Part shown: one piece after another, positions 16,779 through 25,693 of the stretch
How the letters are laid out: each line of letters begins with the position of its first letter
Position numbering within the stretch: the first letter of the stretch is position 1
Origin: a bacterium
Lineage (GTDB): Bacteria; Pseudomonadota; Alphaproteobacteria; SP197
Direction: 5' to 3'
Assembly (NCBI GenBank): GCA_028821455.1
Contig: JAPPGE010000031.1
Coordinates: forward strand, 1-64,000
Length of the DNA: 64,000 nucleotides
The notes under the pieces: model-generated
The model's database searches: none
What the model was told of the DNA's origin: nothing
What the model saw: only the letters and a program-made list of their open reading frames with translations
Translations under genes and position numbers: made by a program

Positions 16779-17300
16779 GTGCCGGCCTTCCTGCGCAAGG
16801 ATGGCTGCGATGACATCGGTTCCATCAATGTCAGTGCCTGCGGGCCCGAACCCCGCCCGGTCGAGGCCGGGGACGTCGAGGCGGGCGAACTCTCGCTTGC
16901 CGGCAATGTTGCCCGCTTCGGCATGTATCTGACCGGACACGTGGCCGCCTTCACCACGCCTGCCGACGCTGCCCGCACGGTCTCCTCCATCTTCGCGCGC
17001 ATGAAAATGTCGAAGTGCAACCTGCAAACAGTCACGGTTGCGCCGTCAGACTCCGATGGTGGCGCGTCGCATGATGCGGCGGAAGCCCTTCTCGCCGCGC
17101 ATGGCGGCAAGGTCGTCCTCAAGGGCAATGTGCATGGTGCAGCGGTTGTCCCAGATGACGACCGTATCGGGTTGCCAACGGAAGCGGCAGGTGAGGATGT
17201 CCCGGGTTGCGTGGCGCTCGAGGTGGTCCAGGATCATCCGGCCTTCCTCGTCTGTCATGCCTTCGATGCGATGGCAGTAGCTGGGACTGATGAGGAGTGA
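16779..17300 (+). CDS. unrecognised ORF, partly antisense to the TauD-type gene
   Basis: The frame opens at a GTG (16779) with GGAGG just before it and stays open for 173 codons. Between 16779 and about 17045, where no other gene lies, codons are strongly biased to G or C in the third position and the translation has a balanced composition (GELSLAGNVARFGMYLTGHVAAF), as real genes here do. After 17046 it runs antisense through the C-terminus of the dioxygenase gene, where it is probably meaningless. I recognise no family. It may be a real small gene whose end has been lost or overrun, or a remnant. Confidence 0.3.
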   Translation: MPAFLRKDGCDDIGSINVSACGPEPRPVEAGDVEAGELSLAGNVARFGMYLTGHVAAFTTPADAARTVSSIFARMKMSKCNLQTVTVAPSDSDGGASHDAAEALLAAHGGKVVLKGNVHGAAVVPDDDRIGLPTEAAGEDVPGCVALEVVQDHPAFLVCHAFDAMAVAGTDEE

Positions 17301-17885
17301 CTCCCGCCCGGTTTCGGGGTGCACGCGGACAAACGGGTGAGCCGTGATCTGTCGCTCCGATCCCTGCCTGTGCTGCATCTTCATGCCCTTGAAGGTGTCT
17401 GTGTGGCGTTGCGGCGTACCCGAATCGTGAATCGCACGGAGTTGGCGCAGAACGGTCTTCATGCCCTCCGACAGCATCTCCCAGGCAAGGTACATGTTGG
17501 CAAACAGCGTGTCTCCACCGACCGGGGGAACCTCAAGAGCATAGAGAACAGCTCCGGCCGGTGGTTGTTCGCGAAAAGTCATGTCGGTATGCCAGAGATG
17601 ACCGAAATTGATGACCTCGTCGGGCTCCTTGACGATTTCGATGAGTTCAGGAAAGCCGTCGATGCCATGCACGAAAGGGTATTCCTCGAGACGACCGAAG
17701 CGACGTGAAAAGGCGACCTGCTGCTCGGGCGTCAGTTTCTGGTCTCTAAAGAACAGGACGAGATGCTCCAGATAGGCGTCGCGCAATGCGGTCCATGTCG
17801 AGTCATCCAGTGCCCGAGACAGGTCGATCCCCGTCACCTCAGCGCCGATGGCCGCGGAGTAGGGATGTACCGCGAAGTCGGACAT
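17046..17885 (-). CDS. TauD/TfdA family dioxygenase
   Basis: A 279-residue Fe(II)/2-oxoglutarate dioxygenase, the usual length for TauD, TfdA and related enzymes. The iron ligands are in WHTDMTF near residue 98-104 and in WDNRCTMHIA near 246-255, with the 2-oxoglutarate-binding Arg in FRRIMRRATI at the C-terminus. The N-terminal block IGAEVTGIDLSRAL is typical. TauD releases sulfite from taurine, TfdA acts on aryloxyacetates; this one could oxidise either type or a different acid. No sulfonate transporter is adjacent, although a NitT/TauT-type ABC system occurs 17 kb away. Confidence 0.92.
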   Translation of the reverse strand: MSDFAVHPYSAAIGAEVTGIDLSRALDDSTWTALRDAYLEHLVLFFRDQKLTPEQQVAFSRRFGRLEEYPFVHGIDGFPELIEIVKEPDEVINFGHLWHTDMTFREQPPAGAVLYALEVPPVGGDTLFANMYLAWEMLSEGMKTVLRQLRAIHDSGTPQRHTDTFKGMKMQHRQGSERQITAHPFVRVHPETGRESLLISPSYCHRIEGMTDEEGRMILDHLERHATRDILTCRFRWQPDTVVIWDNRCTMHIALEDDLAAMRGEKGFRRIMRRATIGV

Positions 17886-18007
17886 GGTAAGCGCCTCCGA
17901 ATACCGGGCTCATAGTAATGCTCTGACAAGGAGCGTCACCAACGCGATCCTCTTCGAGCGATCTTCCTCGGGAGGCGTTCCGCCAGCGCATGTGTCTCTT
18001 CGCACTG

Positions 18008-19846
18008 CTACGTCATGTTCCCTTGACAGCCCGGCGGACAGGCGATGACAAGAGCCTCCGCGAGATCGGCCAGGTCATCGGGCCAGTAGATCATCGGGCG
18101 CGGTCTTGCCGCACCGAGTGCGCTGTCGGGACGGCAGGCCAGTACCGGCAGGACCCAGCGCCGGGGAAAGGCTCCCAGTCCATCGGCCGCTCCCGTCAGG
18201 GCGCCGGCGATGGCAGCGTTGGTGTCGGTATCCCCTCCCCTCCCTACTGTCGTCACCAGGGTCTCCTCGATCGTGTCGCCCCGTGCGAGGTGGCAGAAGG
18301 CATTCCGGAAGGCAATGAGAACCCACCCCATGTCGTGGCCGTCAAAGGCCTCCGGCCAGATGCCGGCGACAGCGTCATCGAGGCAGTCCGAAATCTCCTG
18401 CGTGGCGCAATGGGCCCGGGCCACGGCGATCATGGCGTTGCGGTCGCCGGACCGCAGTCCCTCGGCGATGGCGGCGGCAAGAACGCCACAGGCGTCGACA
18501 CAGACCGGATGTGGATGGGTCAGCCTTGAATCATCACGGGCCGTCCGGTCCGCGAGACCCGGGTCGCGGGCCCATATGCCGACAGGCGCAATGCGCATGA
18601 GAGATCCGTTGGCCTGGCTCTCCACGCTGGCCGAGGACCGGGCGGCCGCAGCCTTCAGTCCATAGGCAGCGCGAGAGGCGGGGCCGAGTGCCTGGGCAGT
18701 AGTGTTCCCGCAATCGAAGGGACCGGACTGCAGCCACGCGCCGTAGGCGGCAGCGGCCGCCTCCTCGTCATGGCGCCCGGTGCTGACGAGCGTCCTGGCA
18801 AGAGCAATGGCAAGTTCACTGTCATCCGTCGCCTGACCGGCGAGGATGTCCCACTGCCCACCATCCTCGAGGTCACGTACGCCCCCGGGGTAGAGCCGGC
18901 GTATCGTACTCCCTGCCATGAATTCCACCAGTGCGCCCAGGTTGTCGCCGACCACCTGGCCGAAGAGACAACCCCTGGACCGGTCGAGCACGGAGTCACT
19001 CACGGTTGCGGGCCACGCAAGCTCAACCTTCCTCCGTGACGGCTCCTTGCAGCGCCGCGGCGGCCACGAACGGGTGGCCAGTTCACGGGCGGCGGCGGGC
19101 GCCCCGGCGAAACACCACCGGACGTGGCTGACGCCATCCCGGGAGTAGACGGCCTCCCTGCCGGTTTCATCGAGAAGCACGCCGCCGGCACCCCGCAGCA
19201 GCGCGTGGCCGGCAGCATAATCGATGCCCCGTGGCCCACCCAGGGAGAGGGTCGCAACGCCGTCTCCGACCGCCACCCGGGCCAGTCTGTAGGCGATTCC
19301 CGGCAACGCGACGAACCGTGCCGGCGCCACGGCGCGGCCCCATGCAACCGGCTTGACCGCTGCGGTGTGAGCAACGAAGACACGCGCCTTGCCGTCGAGT
19401 TCATCCGCGGCGAGATCGACCGACACTTCGTCACCATTGCGGAGCAGGTTGGCGTGGCCCTCTGCCCAGGCGATGAGATCGCGGCCGCGATCAGGGCTCA
19501 TGGGTGCGCAGACGACGCCGAGCACCGGCACTCCGTCGTCGAGCAAGGCGACCGACACCGAAGAGCCGCGATATCCCTGAAGCCATGCCCACGTGCCGTC
19601 GTGTGGATCCACCAGCCAGCAACGGGATGATCCGTCACCGGGACGGGCCGGTGTTTCCTCCCCCACGAAGCGCGCGGGCAGGAAGGCCGTGAGCCGCATG
19701 GCGAGATGGTTCTCGATCTCGACGTCGACGTCGGCCTTGTCACCGGCGCCACGCGGGCCCCCCGGACGACGCGATTCCCTGACCAGCATGTCTGCAGCTT
19801 CCGAGACCGCGTCGATCACCGGCGCCAGAAGAGACGATACCTGCAC
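18008..19846 (-). CDS. inositol monophosphatase / ADP-ribosylglycohydrolase fusion
   Basis: One protein joins two enzyme domains. Residues 1 to about 265 form an inositol-monophosphatase-like phosphatase: FVGEETPA, LVDPHDGTWAWLQGY (usual form DPIDGT) and GIDYAAGHALLRGAGG supply the metal-binding residues. Residues from about 290 to 590 form an ADP-ribosylglycohydrolase (DraG/ARH type): GCLFGQVVGDNLGA, QATDDSELAIAL and GRGGDTDTNAAIAGAL hold the two-magnesium site. Such proteins remove ADP-ribose or act on ADP-ribose-related metabolites. The GTG at 19846 is preferred because GGAG sits 7 bases upstream; the ATG at 19918 has no ribosome site and adds an Arg-rich extension. Confidence 0.85.
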   Translation of the reverse strand: MQVSSLLAPVIDAVSEAADMLVRESRRPGGPRGAGDKADVDVEIENHLAMRLTAFLPARFVGEETPARPGDGSSRCWLVDPHDGTWAWLQGYRGSSVSVALLDDGVPVLGVVCAPMSPDRGRDLIAWAEGHANLLRNGDEVSVDLAADELDGKARVFVAHTAAVKPVAWGRAVAPARFVALPGIAYRLARVAVGDGVATLSLGGPRGIDYAAGHALLRGAGGVLLDETGREAVYSRDGVSHVRWCFAGAPAAARELATRSWPPRRCKEPSRRKVELAWPATVSDSVLDRSRGCLFGQVVGDNLGALVEFMAGSTIRRLYPGGVRDLEDGGQWDILAGQATDDSELAIALARTLVSTGRHDEEAAAAAYGAWLQSGPFDCGNTTAQALGPASRAAYGLKAAAARSSASVESQANGSLMRIAPVGIWARDPGLADRTARDDSRLTHPHPVCVDACGVLAAAIAEGLRSGDRNAMIAVARAHCATQEISDCLDDAVAGIWPEAFDGHDMGWVLIAFRNAFCHLARGDTIEETLVTTVGRGGDTDTNAAIAGALTGAADGLGAFPRRWVLPVLACRPDSALGAARPRPMIYWPDDLADLAEALVIACPPGCQGNMT

Positions 19847-19947
19847 CCTTGTTCTCCGGAGTCTTCCTCTCAGGCGAGCATAGCCCATCCGGAGCAACCT
19901 TCTCGGATTGTCTGGCATCGATAAGCCGGAGGCGCTATGTCGGGATC

Positions 19948-20751
19948 ATGAACCGGTTTGAAAACAGGGTGGCCCTCGTGACAGGCGCCGCCAACGGCAT
20001 CGGCAGGGCGACGATGGAACGACTGGCGGGCGAAGGCGCCACCGTTGTCGCCGTCGACCATCAGGCCGGCGATCTCGCGGAGGCGGTCGATCCCTTGAAG
20101 GATGCCGGCAGGGACGTGACGGCGGTCGTGGCAGATGTCATGGAGGAATCCGCGATCGAGGCGGCCTTTGCGACTCTCGATGACATGACCGGAGGCAGGC
20201 TCGATGTCTCGATCCACGTCGCCGGAAACTCCATGTTCGGGACCATCGAGGATCTGGCCAGCAGCGACTGGGAACGACTGTGGCGCCTCAACGTACTGTC
20301 GACCGTCATCTGCTGCCGCCTGGCGGTGCGCCGTATGAAGACGACGGGCGGTGGCGCTATCGTCAACATGTCGTCAATCTCCGGCCTTGCCGGTGACCCC
20401 GGGTGGGGCGCCTACAACGCTGCCAAGGCGGCCATCTGGAACCTTACCCAGTGTCTCGCCTGGGAGGTCGGGCGCTACAACATCCGCGCCAATGCGATCT
20501 GTCCCGGTCCCATCGGCACCAGGCGCATGCTGGGAAGCCTCGAGACAGCGCCCGAACAGGCTGCCGCCTATGCCCGGTCGACCCCTCTCGGCCGCATCGG
20601 CACGCCCGAGGAATGTGCCGGCGCCATCTGCTTTCTGGCCAGCGACGATGCCAGCTTCGTCAACTCCACCATGCTCGTCTGCGACGGCGGCCTGACAGGT
20701 GTCACAGGCCAGCCGCGGTTCGACATGGACTCGTACAGCTTCGACGGCTGA
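19948..20751 (+). CDS. short-chain dehydrogenase/reductase (SDR)
   Basis: A 267-residue SDR with TGAANGIGRA for the cofactor, catalytic Ser in NMSSISG and the YNAAKA pair. The residue after strand two is Asp (AVDHQAG), which suggests NAD(H). The start at 19948 matches the family; the 33 residues added in the ORF track are upstream sequence. It ends 3 bp before an MFS transporter gene on the same strand, so the two are probably co-transcribed and the transporter may carry the substrate or product. Confidence 0.9.
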   Translation: MNRFENRVALVTGAANGIGRATMERLAGEGATVVAVDHQAGDLAEAVDPLKDAGRDVTAVVADVMEESAIEAAFATLDDMTGGRLDVSIHVAGNSMFGTIEDLASSDWERLWRLNVLSTVICCRLAVRRMKTTGGGAIVNMSSISGLAGDPGWGAYNAAKAAIWNLTQCLAWEVGRYNIRANAICPGPIGTRRMLGSLETAPEQAAAYARSTPLGRIGTPEECAGAICFLASDDASFVNSTMLVCDGGLTGVTGQPRFDMDSYSFDG

Positions 20752-20754
20752 ACC

Positions 20755-21990
20755 ATGCGCCGCCGCCTTTTTCGTGACTGGCAGGGGGTGCTGAAGGACG
20801 GCTGGCGCAGTCCCCAGATCCTGTTGCTGATCTTCGCCGCATCCATCCCCATCGCCTTCGAGCCCTGGTCGGCGCTCATCAACAACTTCGCCGTCGACGT
20901 GGTGAACTTTACCGGGCTGGAACGCGGCATTCTCGAATCCGTGCGCGAAGTACCCGGGTTCCTTGCCTTCACGGTCGTCTACACGCTGCTGATCTGGCGC
21001 CAGCAGACCTTTGCCATTCTTGCACTCAGCGTCCTGGGCCTGGGAGTCGCTCTCACCGGTCTCTTGCCCACGGTCTGGGGGCTCTATTTCACGACCATGG
21101 TGATGTCGATCGGCTTCCACTATCTGGCGACCATGGAGCAGTCGCTCTCCATGCAATGGACATCGAAGGAAGAGCTGCCGCTGGTGCTGGGACGCATGGC
21201 CGCAGTGGCCGCCGCCGGATCCCTCGTCGCATACGCCTTCGTCTATGTCGCTTTCGAGTTCCTGGATTCGCCCTACTGGCTCGTCTACCTGATTTCCGGA
21301 TCGGCCACTCTGGGACTGGGTCTCTTCTGCTGGACGTTCTTCCCGCGTTTCGGGGAATCCGGCTACCAGACGATGAGGATCGTCCTGCGCCGGCGCTACT
21401 GGCTCTACTACGCGCTGGAGTTCATGTCCGGGGGGCGCCGCCAGATCTTCGTCGGCTTCGCCGCGTTTCTCATGGTCGCCGAGTTCGGCTATCGCCCGGA
21501 GGCCGTCGTCGCCCTGTTTGCGGCCAACCACGTCATCGCCATCTGGCTGGCTCCGCGGGTCGGACGCCTGATCATGCAATGGGGCGAAAGACCGGCGCTG
21601 ATCCTGGAGTACGTCGGACTGATCGGCATCTTTGTCGCCTATGCGTTTGTCGAGGTCGCCTGGATGGCCGCCGCACTCTACATCCTCGATCATCTCTTCT
21701 TCGCCCTTGCCATCGCCATCAAGAGCTACTTCCGCAAGATCGCCGAAACCGGCGACATTGCCTCGACCGCCGGCGTCTCCTTCACGATCAACCATATCGC
21801 AGCGGTGACCATGCCGTGGATGCTGGGCATCATCTGGGTTGCCGATACCGACGGACGCATGACCGTGTTTCTCGTCGGCGCCGGCATGGCCGCCATCTCG
21901 CTCGCCCTTTCCTGCATGATTCCTGTCCGGCCGATGCCCGGCCGGGAAACCATGTTCCAGCGAACCCGGGTCATCCAGCCGGCCGAATAG
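20755..21990 (+). CDS. MFS transporter
   Basis: A 411-residue integral membrane protein with about twelve hydrophobic segments in two halves separated by a polar stretch near residue 200, as in the major facilitator superfamily. No subfamily signature lets me name a substrate. It starts 3 bp after the SDR stop, which points to shared transcription and a linked role. The very basic N-terminus MRRRLFRDW fits the cytoplasmic side. Confidence 0.8.
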   Translation: MRRRLFRDWQGVLKDGWRSPQILLLIFAASIPIAFEPWSALINNFAVDVVNFTGLERGILESVREVPGFLAFTVVYTLLIWRQQTFAILALSVLGLGVALTGLLPTVWGLYFTTMVMSIGFHYLATMEQSLSMQWTSKEELPLVLGRMAAVAAAGSLVAYAFVYVAFEFLDSPYWLVYLISGSATLGLGLFCWTFFPRFGESGYQTMRIVLRRRYWLYYALEFMSGGRRQIFVGFAAFLMVAEFGYRPEAVVALFAANHVIAIWLAPRVGRLIMQWGERPALILEYVGLIGIFVAYAFVEVAWMAAALYILDHLFFALAIAIKSYFRKIAETGDIASTAGVSFTINHIAAVTMPWMLGIIWVADTDGRMTVFLVGAGMAAISLALSCMIPVRPMPGRETMFQRTRVIQPAE

Positions 21991-22062
21991 AGCGCCGATT
22001 GGCCTGCGGTCTTCGATGTGTCGTAAGCTCTCGTTCGAAGAACAGCATGGGGACGAACTGCA

Positions 22063-22440
22063 ATGGGCAGCGATGGACGGCCGAAACTCGCGGTGGGGCA
22101 TGTGAGTATCGAGGTGGATGACGTCGATGGTGCCTATGCCTTCTTCGTGCGCCACGGCATGCGCGACATCTTCCGTGGCGACAACTTCGGAGTTCTCGAG
22201 TTGCGCGGCGGAACTCACCTGGTCGTGAGCCAAGCCCGCCAGGCGGTGGAACCCGGCACCGGAGCGCCCTTCGATCTCATGGTCGACGACATCGACGCGG
22301 CGCACGATGACTTCACAGCCGCCGGTGTCGCCGCCACGGACATAGAACGCGGGCGCATACACGACACCTTCCACATCGACGGACCCGGCGGCTACCGGTT
22401 TGCGGTCACCTCATCCCATGCCGGTGACCGGGTGGTCTGA
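22063..22440 (+). CDS. VOC family (glyoxalase/bleomycin resistance-like) protein
   Basis: A 125-residue single-module vicinal-oxygen-chelate protein: GHVSIEVDDVDGAYAFF at the start, DLMVDDIDAAHDDF in the second half, and IDGPGGYRFAV near the end give the two beta-alpha-beta-beta-beta units. VOC proteins bind a metal through His and Glu and include lyases, dioxygenases and binding proteins; the reaction here is not readable. It stands alone between an MFS and a phosphoribosyltransferase gene. Confidence 0.85.
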   Translation: MGSDGRPKLAVGHVSIEVDDVDGAYAFFVRHGMRDIFRGDNFGVLELRGGTHLVVSQARQAVEPGTGAPFDLMVDDIDAAHDDFTAAGVAATDIERGRIHDTFHIDGPGGYRFAVTSSHAGDRVV

Positions 22441-22572
22441 TACTGGGACTTCCCGCCAGGGGAGCATGTGGATGGATCAGCTTGAACGGCATCGGGAGCA
22501 TGATCATAGTCGCCGCCGAAGGCGGAAGAGTCCTGCGCTCACGCCGACTTTCCGAAGTTGAGGTCGTGGACC

Positions 22573-23175
22573 ATGGCACACGCAGCACCGGCAGTCCGGT
22601 CACCTGCCGAACCGGCGACAGTGGACAAGCACTACATCACCGCCGAATCCCTGCTTGAGGATTCCTTCCGCCTGGGCATGCAGATCCTCGACAGCGGCTT
22701 CCGTCCAACCTTCATTGTCGGCGTATGGCGTGGAGGATCGCCCGTAGGCATTGCCGTGCAGGAATTGCTCGATTTCTTCGGTGTGGAGACCGACCACATC
22801 GCCATCCGCACGTCCTTTTACCGGTCCATAGCGCAGAAGCACGAGAAGGTTCGGGTGCACGGCATGCAGTACATCATTGACAATGTGAATGCCGATCAGG
22901 GTCTGCTCATCGTCGATGACGTCTTCGACACCGGCCTCAGCATCGATGCGGTCATCTCCCATCTTCGCCGCAAGGCCCGCCGCAACACTCCTGACGACAC
23001 GCGCATCGCCACGGTCTACTACAAGCCGGACAGCAACCGCACCGGCCGAGTGCCGGACTACTACATCCACAAGACCGAGAGCTGGCTGGTCTTCCCCCAT
23101 GAACTCCACGGTCTGAGCCGCGACGAGATCCTCCATCACAAGCTTGGCATCGCCGCCTTCGCCGACAGGATCTGA
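22573..23175 (+). CDS. phosphoribosyltransferase, hypoxanthine/xanthine type
   Basis: A 200-residue PRPP-dependent phosphoribosyltransferase. The PRPP-binding loop is LLIVDDVFDTGLSIDAV near residue 118-134, and the PPi loop is VGVWRGGSPVG near 53-63. The C-terminal hood region (SWLVFPHE) resembles the xanthine/guanine and Gpt-type enzymes of purine salvage. The ATG at 22573 is preferred over the TTG at 22558 because the conserved region does not need the extra residues. It stands alone, about 130 bp after the VOC gene. Confidence 0.85.
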   Translation: MAHAAPAVRSPAEPATVDKHYITAESLLEDSFRLGMQILDSGFRPTFIVGVWRGGSPVGIAVQELLDFFGVETDHIAIRTSFYRSIAQKHEKVRVHGMQYIIDNVNADQGLLIVDDVFDTGLSIDAVISHLRRKARRNTPDDTRIATVYYKPDSNRTGRVPDYYIHKTESWLVFPHELHGLSRDEILHHKLGIAAFADRI

Positions 23176-23325
23176 CCGCTGAGGCGGCGCCAGTCCGTGC
23201 CTTCGCCGGGGGGTTGCGGATACTAGGCCGCTCAGATCGGCAATCCCGTGAAATGTCGACTGCGATACTCAGTAAAGTTTGGCCCCCACCACTCATCGAC
23301 ACTGACGCCGATTTCTGCGTCGCTC

Positions 23326-25581
23326 CTAATCTCCGTAAATGTAGGACGGCAGCCACAGCGCGAGCTGCGGGAAGATGAAGATCAGCGTGAGGCCGATCAG
23401 CTGAATGACCATGAACTGCATCATGCCGTAGTAGATGTCCTTGAGATCCCACTCGGGCACCACGCCCTTGAGGAAATAGGCGGAAAGGGCGACTGGCGGA
23501 CTGAGCCAGGCCGTCTGCAGGTTGACGGCGACCAGGATGCCGAACCAGGTCAGGCTGATGCCGATCTTGTCCAGCGCCGGGATCAGGATCGGAATGATGA
23601 TGAGAACGATCGGCACCCACTCGAGCGGCCATCCCAGGAGAAAGATCAGCGCCATGATGATGATGAGTATCAGCGTCGCGGAAAGATCCCACGTGAGCAG
23701 CAACTCGGTGAGCATGGTCGGAGTGCCAAGCCTGGAGAAGACGGCGCCAAAGAAGTTGGACGCCGCGACCAGGAACATGATGAGGACCGTGATCTCGAGT
23801 GTCTTGACCAGCGCATTGAACAGTGACTTGCTCGAAATCTTTCCGTAGGCGGCCGACAGCACGAGGGCGCCGAATGCGCCGCATCCTGCCCCCTCGGCAG
23901 GAGTCGCCCAGCCGAAGAGTATCGAGCCAAGCGCAAATGCCACCAGGGCCGACGGCGGTACGAGTCCCATGAAAAACTCGTACCAGAGGTCCGAGAAATA
24001 GAATCCTGCGGGTTTGGTGTGGCGGATCGCGACCGCACCCAGGTACATGAAGCCCATCCAGCCAAGCGGAATGACCGCCCAGGACAGTGGGAAGAGACCC
24101 GACAGTTCTCCGGCAAGCGCCAGGACCACCAGGATGAAGAATATGCCGATGGACCCCAGCACCGTGACCGCTTCGAGCCAGTAGTACGGCGATGTCTTGG
24201 GCTGCGCTGCCGGTGGAAGTGTGGGTCCCAGCGTCGGGTCCAGCCAGCAGCGGAACAGCGCATAGGCTGCATAGAGGCCGGCAAGCAGGATGCCGGGGAC
24301 AATCGCCGCCGCGAACAGGTCAGTGACGGGAACTTCCAAAACGGGCCCCATCACCACAAGCATGATCGACGGCGGGATGAGAATGCCCAGTGTGCCGCCG
24401 GCCGTGATCGTCCCGGCTGCGAGTCGCACGTTGTAGCCGGACCTGTTCATGGTCTTGGCCGCCATAATGCCGAGAATGGTCACCGAGGCTCCGACGATGC
24501 CGGTCGCTGCGGCAAAGATCGTCGACACGAACATGACCGCCAGGTAGAGGGCGCCGCGTGTCCGCGACAACATGAGCTGCACGGCGGCGAACAGCCTCTC
24601 CATGAGGCCCGCCTGTTCCATCAGAATGCCCATGAACACGAAGAGCGGGACCGCAGCCAGGGTCTGCTCGAGCATGACGTTGTTGAACTGGAACGTCTGC
24701 AGATAGAAGACCAGCTTGCCGCCGAATCCCCAGGCACCGAACGTGAAACCGAGGAAGACGAGGGTGAACGAGATCGGAAACCCGACGAAGATCGCGAACA
24801 GCATGACACCGATCATGATCACCCCGATCCATTCGGGGGCGATGCCGGAAAGTCCGGTGCCGGAAATCACACTCGACCAGAACTCCCCGACCGGCACGGT
24901 CTGCGGTGCGAAGGTCCCCAGGAAGAGCACGGCCAGCAGAACAACATAGACAGGCATGCCAATCAGAAATCGGCGTTGTCGCGCCGGGCCCATGTTGTGG
25001 AGAGACTTGAGAAACTCGGAGATCCCCTGAAGGATCAGGAAGAAGGCGCCTAGCGGCATGGCTGTCCGCGCCGGTGCCAGCGGAGCCATCATCGTCGTGT
25101 CCATGGACCGCTCGCCGCTGATCCAGGCACCGGCCGTGTAGTCCGCCGACACCCAGAAGAAAAACAGCATGGCCGGAAAATAGAATGCGAGGTAGAGCAG
25201 GGCATCGACAGTCGCCTGGGTCCGGACCGGCCAGTGGCGATAGAGAAAGTCGGCGCGAATGTGAACGCCGCGCATCAGGGCATATCCAGCGCCCAGCATG
25301 AACAGTGCGCCGGCGAACATCCGGCTCACTTCGTAGGCCCACAGGGTCGGTGCAATGAACAACTTGCGCGCGACGACCTCATAGACCATGGCAAAGATGA
25401 CGGGCAGCAGCAGCAGGCAGGTGATGCGGCCAACCCAGAGATTCATGACATCGATGTGACGCACGACCGTGCGCATCCACGGCGTCATGTCCTCAGGCGT
25501 CTGTCCGGGTGTTCCGGAACGCCGCTCGGCGATCAGTTCATCCGTAATGTCCAGGCTGTCGGAATGATTCTTGTCAACCAT
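23326..25581 (-). CDS. TRAP transporter permease, DctQ-DctM fusion
   Basis: This 751-residue membrane protein fuses the small (DctQ, four segments, roughly residues 45-200) and large (DctM, about 220-750) TRAP permease subunits. Family blocks include LWAYEVSRMFAGALFMLGAGYAL in the first part and GGTLGILIPPSIMLV in the second. With the periplasmic binding protein encoded upstream it drives sodium-dependent uptake of an organic acid. The start MVDKNHSD at 25581 has a GGAGGG site about 10 bases upstream; the longer form is not supported. A stable hairpin separates it from the binding-protein gene. Confidence 0.92.
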   Translation of the reverse strand: MVDKNHSDSLDITDELIAERRSGTPGQTPEDMTPWMRTVVRHIDVMNLWVGRITCLLLLPVIFAMVYEVVARKLFIAPTLWAYEVSRMFAGALFMLGAGYALMRGVHIRADFLYRHWPVRTQATVDALLYLAFYFPAMLFFFWVSADYTAGAWISGERSMDTTMMAPLAPARTAMPLGAFFLILQGISEFLKSLHNMGPARQRRFLIGMPVYVVLLAVLFLGTFAPQTVPVGEFWSSVISGTGLSGIAPEWIGVIMIGVMLFAIFVGFPISFTLVFLGFTFGAWGFGGKLVFYLQTFQFNNVMLEQTLAAVPLFVFMGILMEQAGLMERLFAAVQLMLSRTRGALYLAVMFVSTIFAAATGIVGASVTILGIMAAKTMNRSGYNVRLAAGTITAGGTLGILIPPSIMLVVMGPVLEVPVTDLFAAAIVPGILLAGLYAAYALFRCWLDPTLGPTLPPAAQPKTSPYYWLEAVTVLGSIGIFFILVVLALAGELSGLFPLSWAVIPLGWMGFMYLGAVAIRHTKPAGFYFSDLWYEFFMGLVPPSALVAFALGSILFGWATPAEGAGCGAFGALVLSAAYGKISSKSLFNALVKTLEITVLIMFLVAASNFFGAVFSRLGTPTMLTELLLTWDLSATLILIIIMALIFLLGWPLEWVPIVLIIIPILIPALDKIGISLTWFGILVAVNLQTAWLSPPVALSAYFLKGVVPEWDLKDIYYGMMQFMVIQLIGLTLIFIFPQLALWLPSYIYGD

Positions 25582-25647
25582 CGCGCCACTCCCTCCCGAC
25601 CGCGTGGACTGCGCCCGCTGCCTATTGTGGCATAAGGATGGACGCGA

Positions 25648-25678
25648 CATCCGGTCGCGGTGACACCGCGACCGGATG
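25648..25678 (-). promoter_or_regulatory. stable intercistronic hairpin between TRAP genes
   Basis: CATCCGGTCGCGGT and ACCGCGACCGGATG form a perfect 14-bp stem with a 3-base loop, 15 bp after the end of the TRAP binding-protein gene and 66 bp before the permease start. No T-run follows on the minus strand. Such hairpins often protect the upstream message or partly terminate, giving more binding protein than permease; that role is inferred. Confidence 0.65.
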
Positions 25679-25693
25679 CTCCTCAGACAGATT

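Noticed and set aside
20374-22374. 666-residue minus-strand ORF opposite the SDR and MFS genes
   Set aside because: Spans two real genes in antisense; Gly/Asp/His-rich shadow composition.
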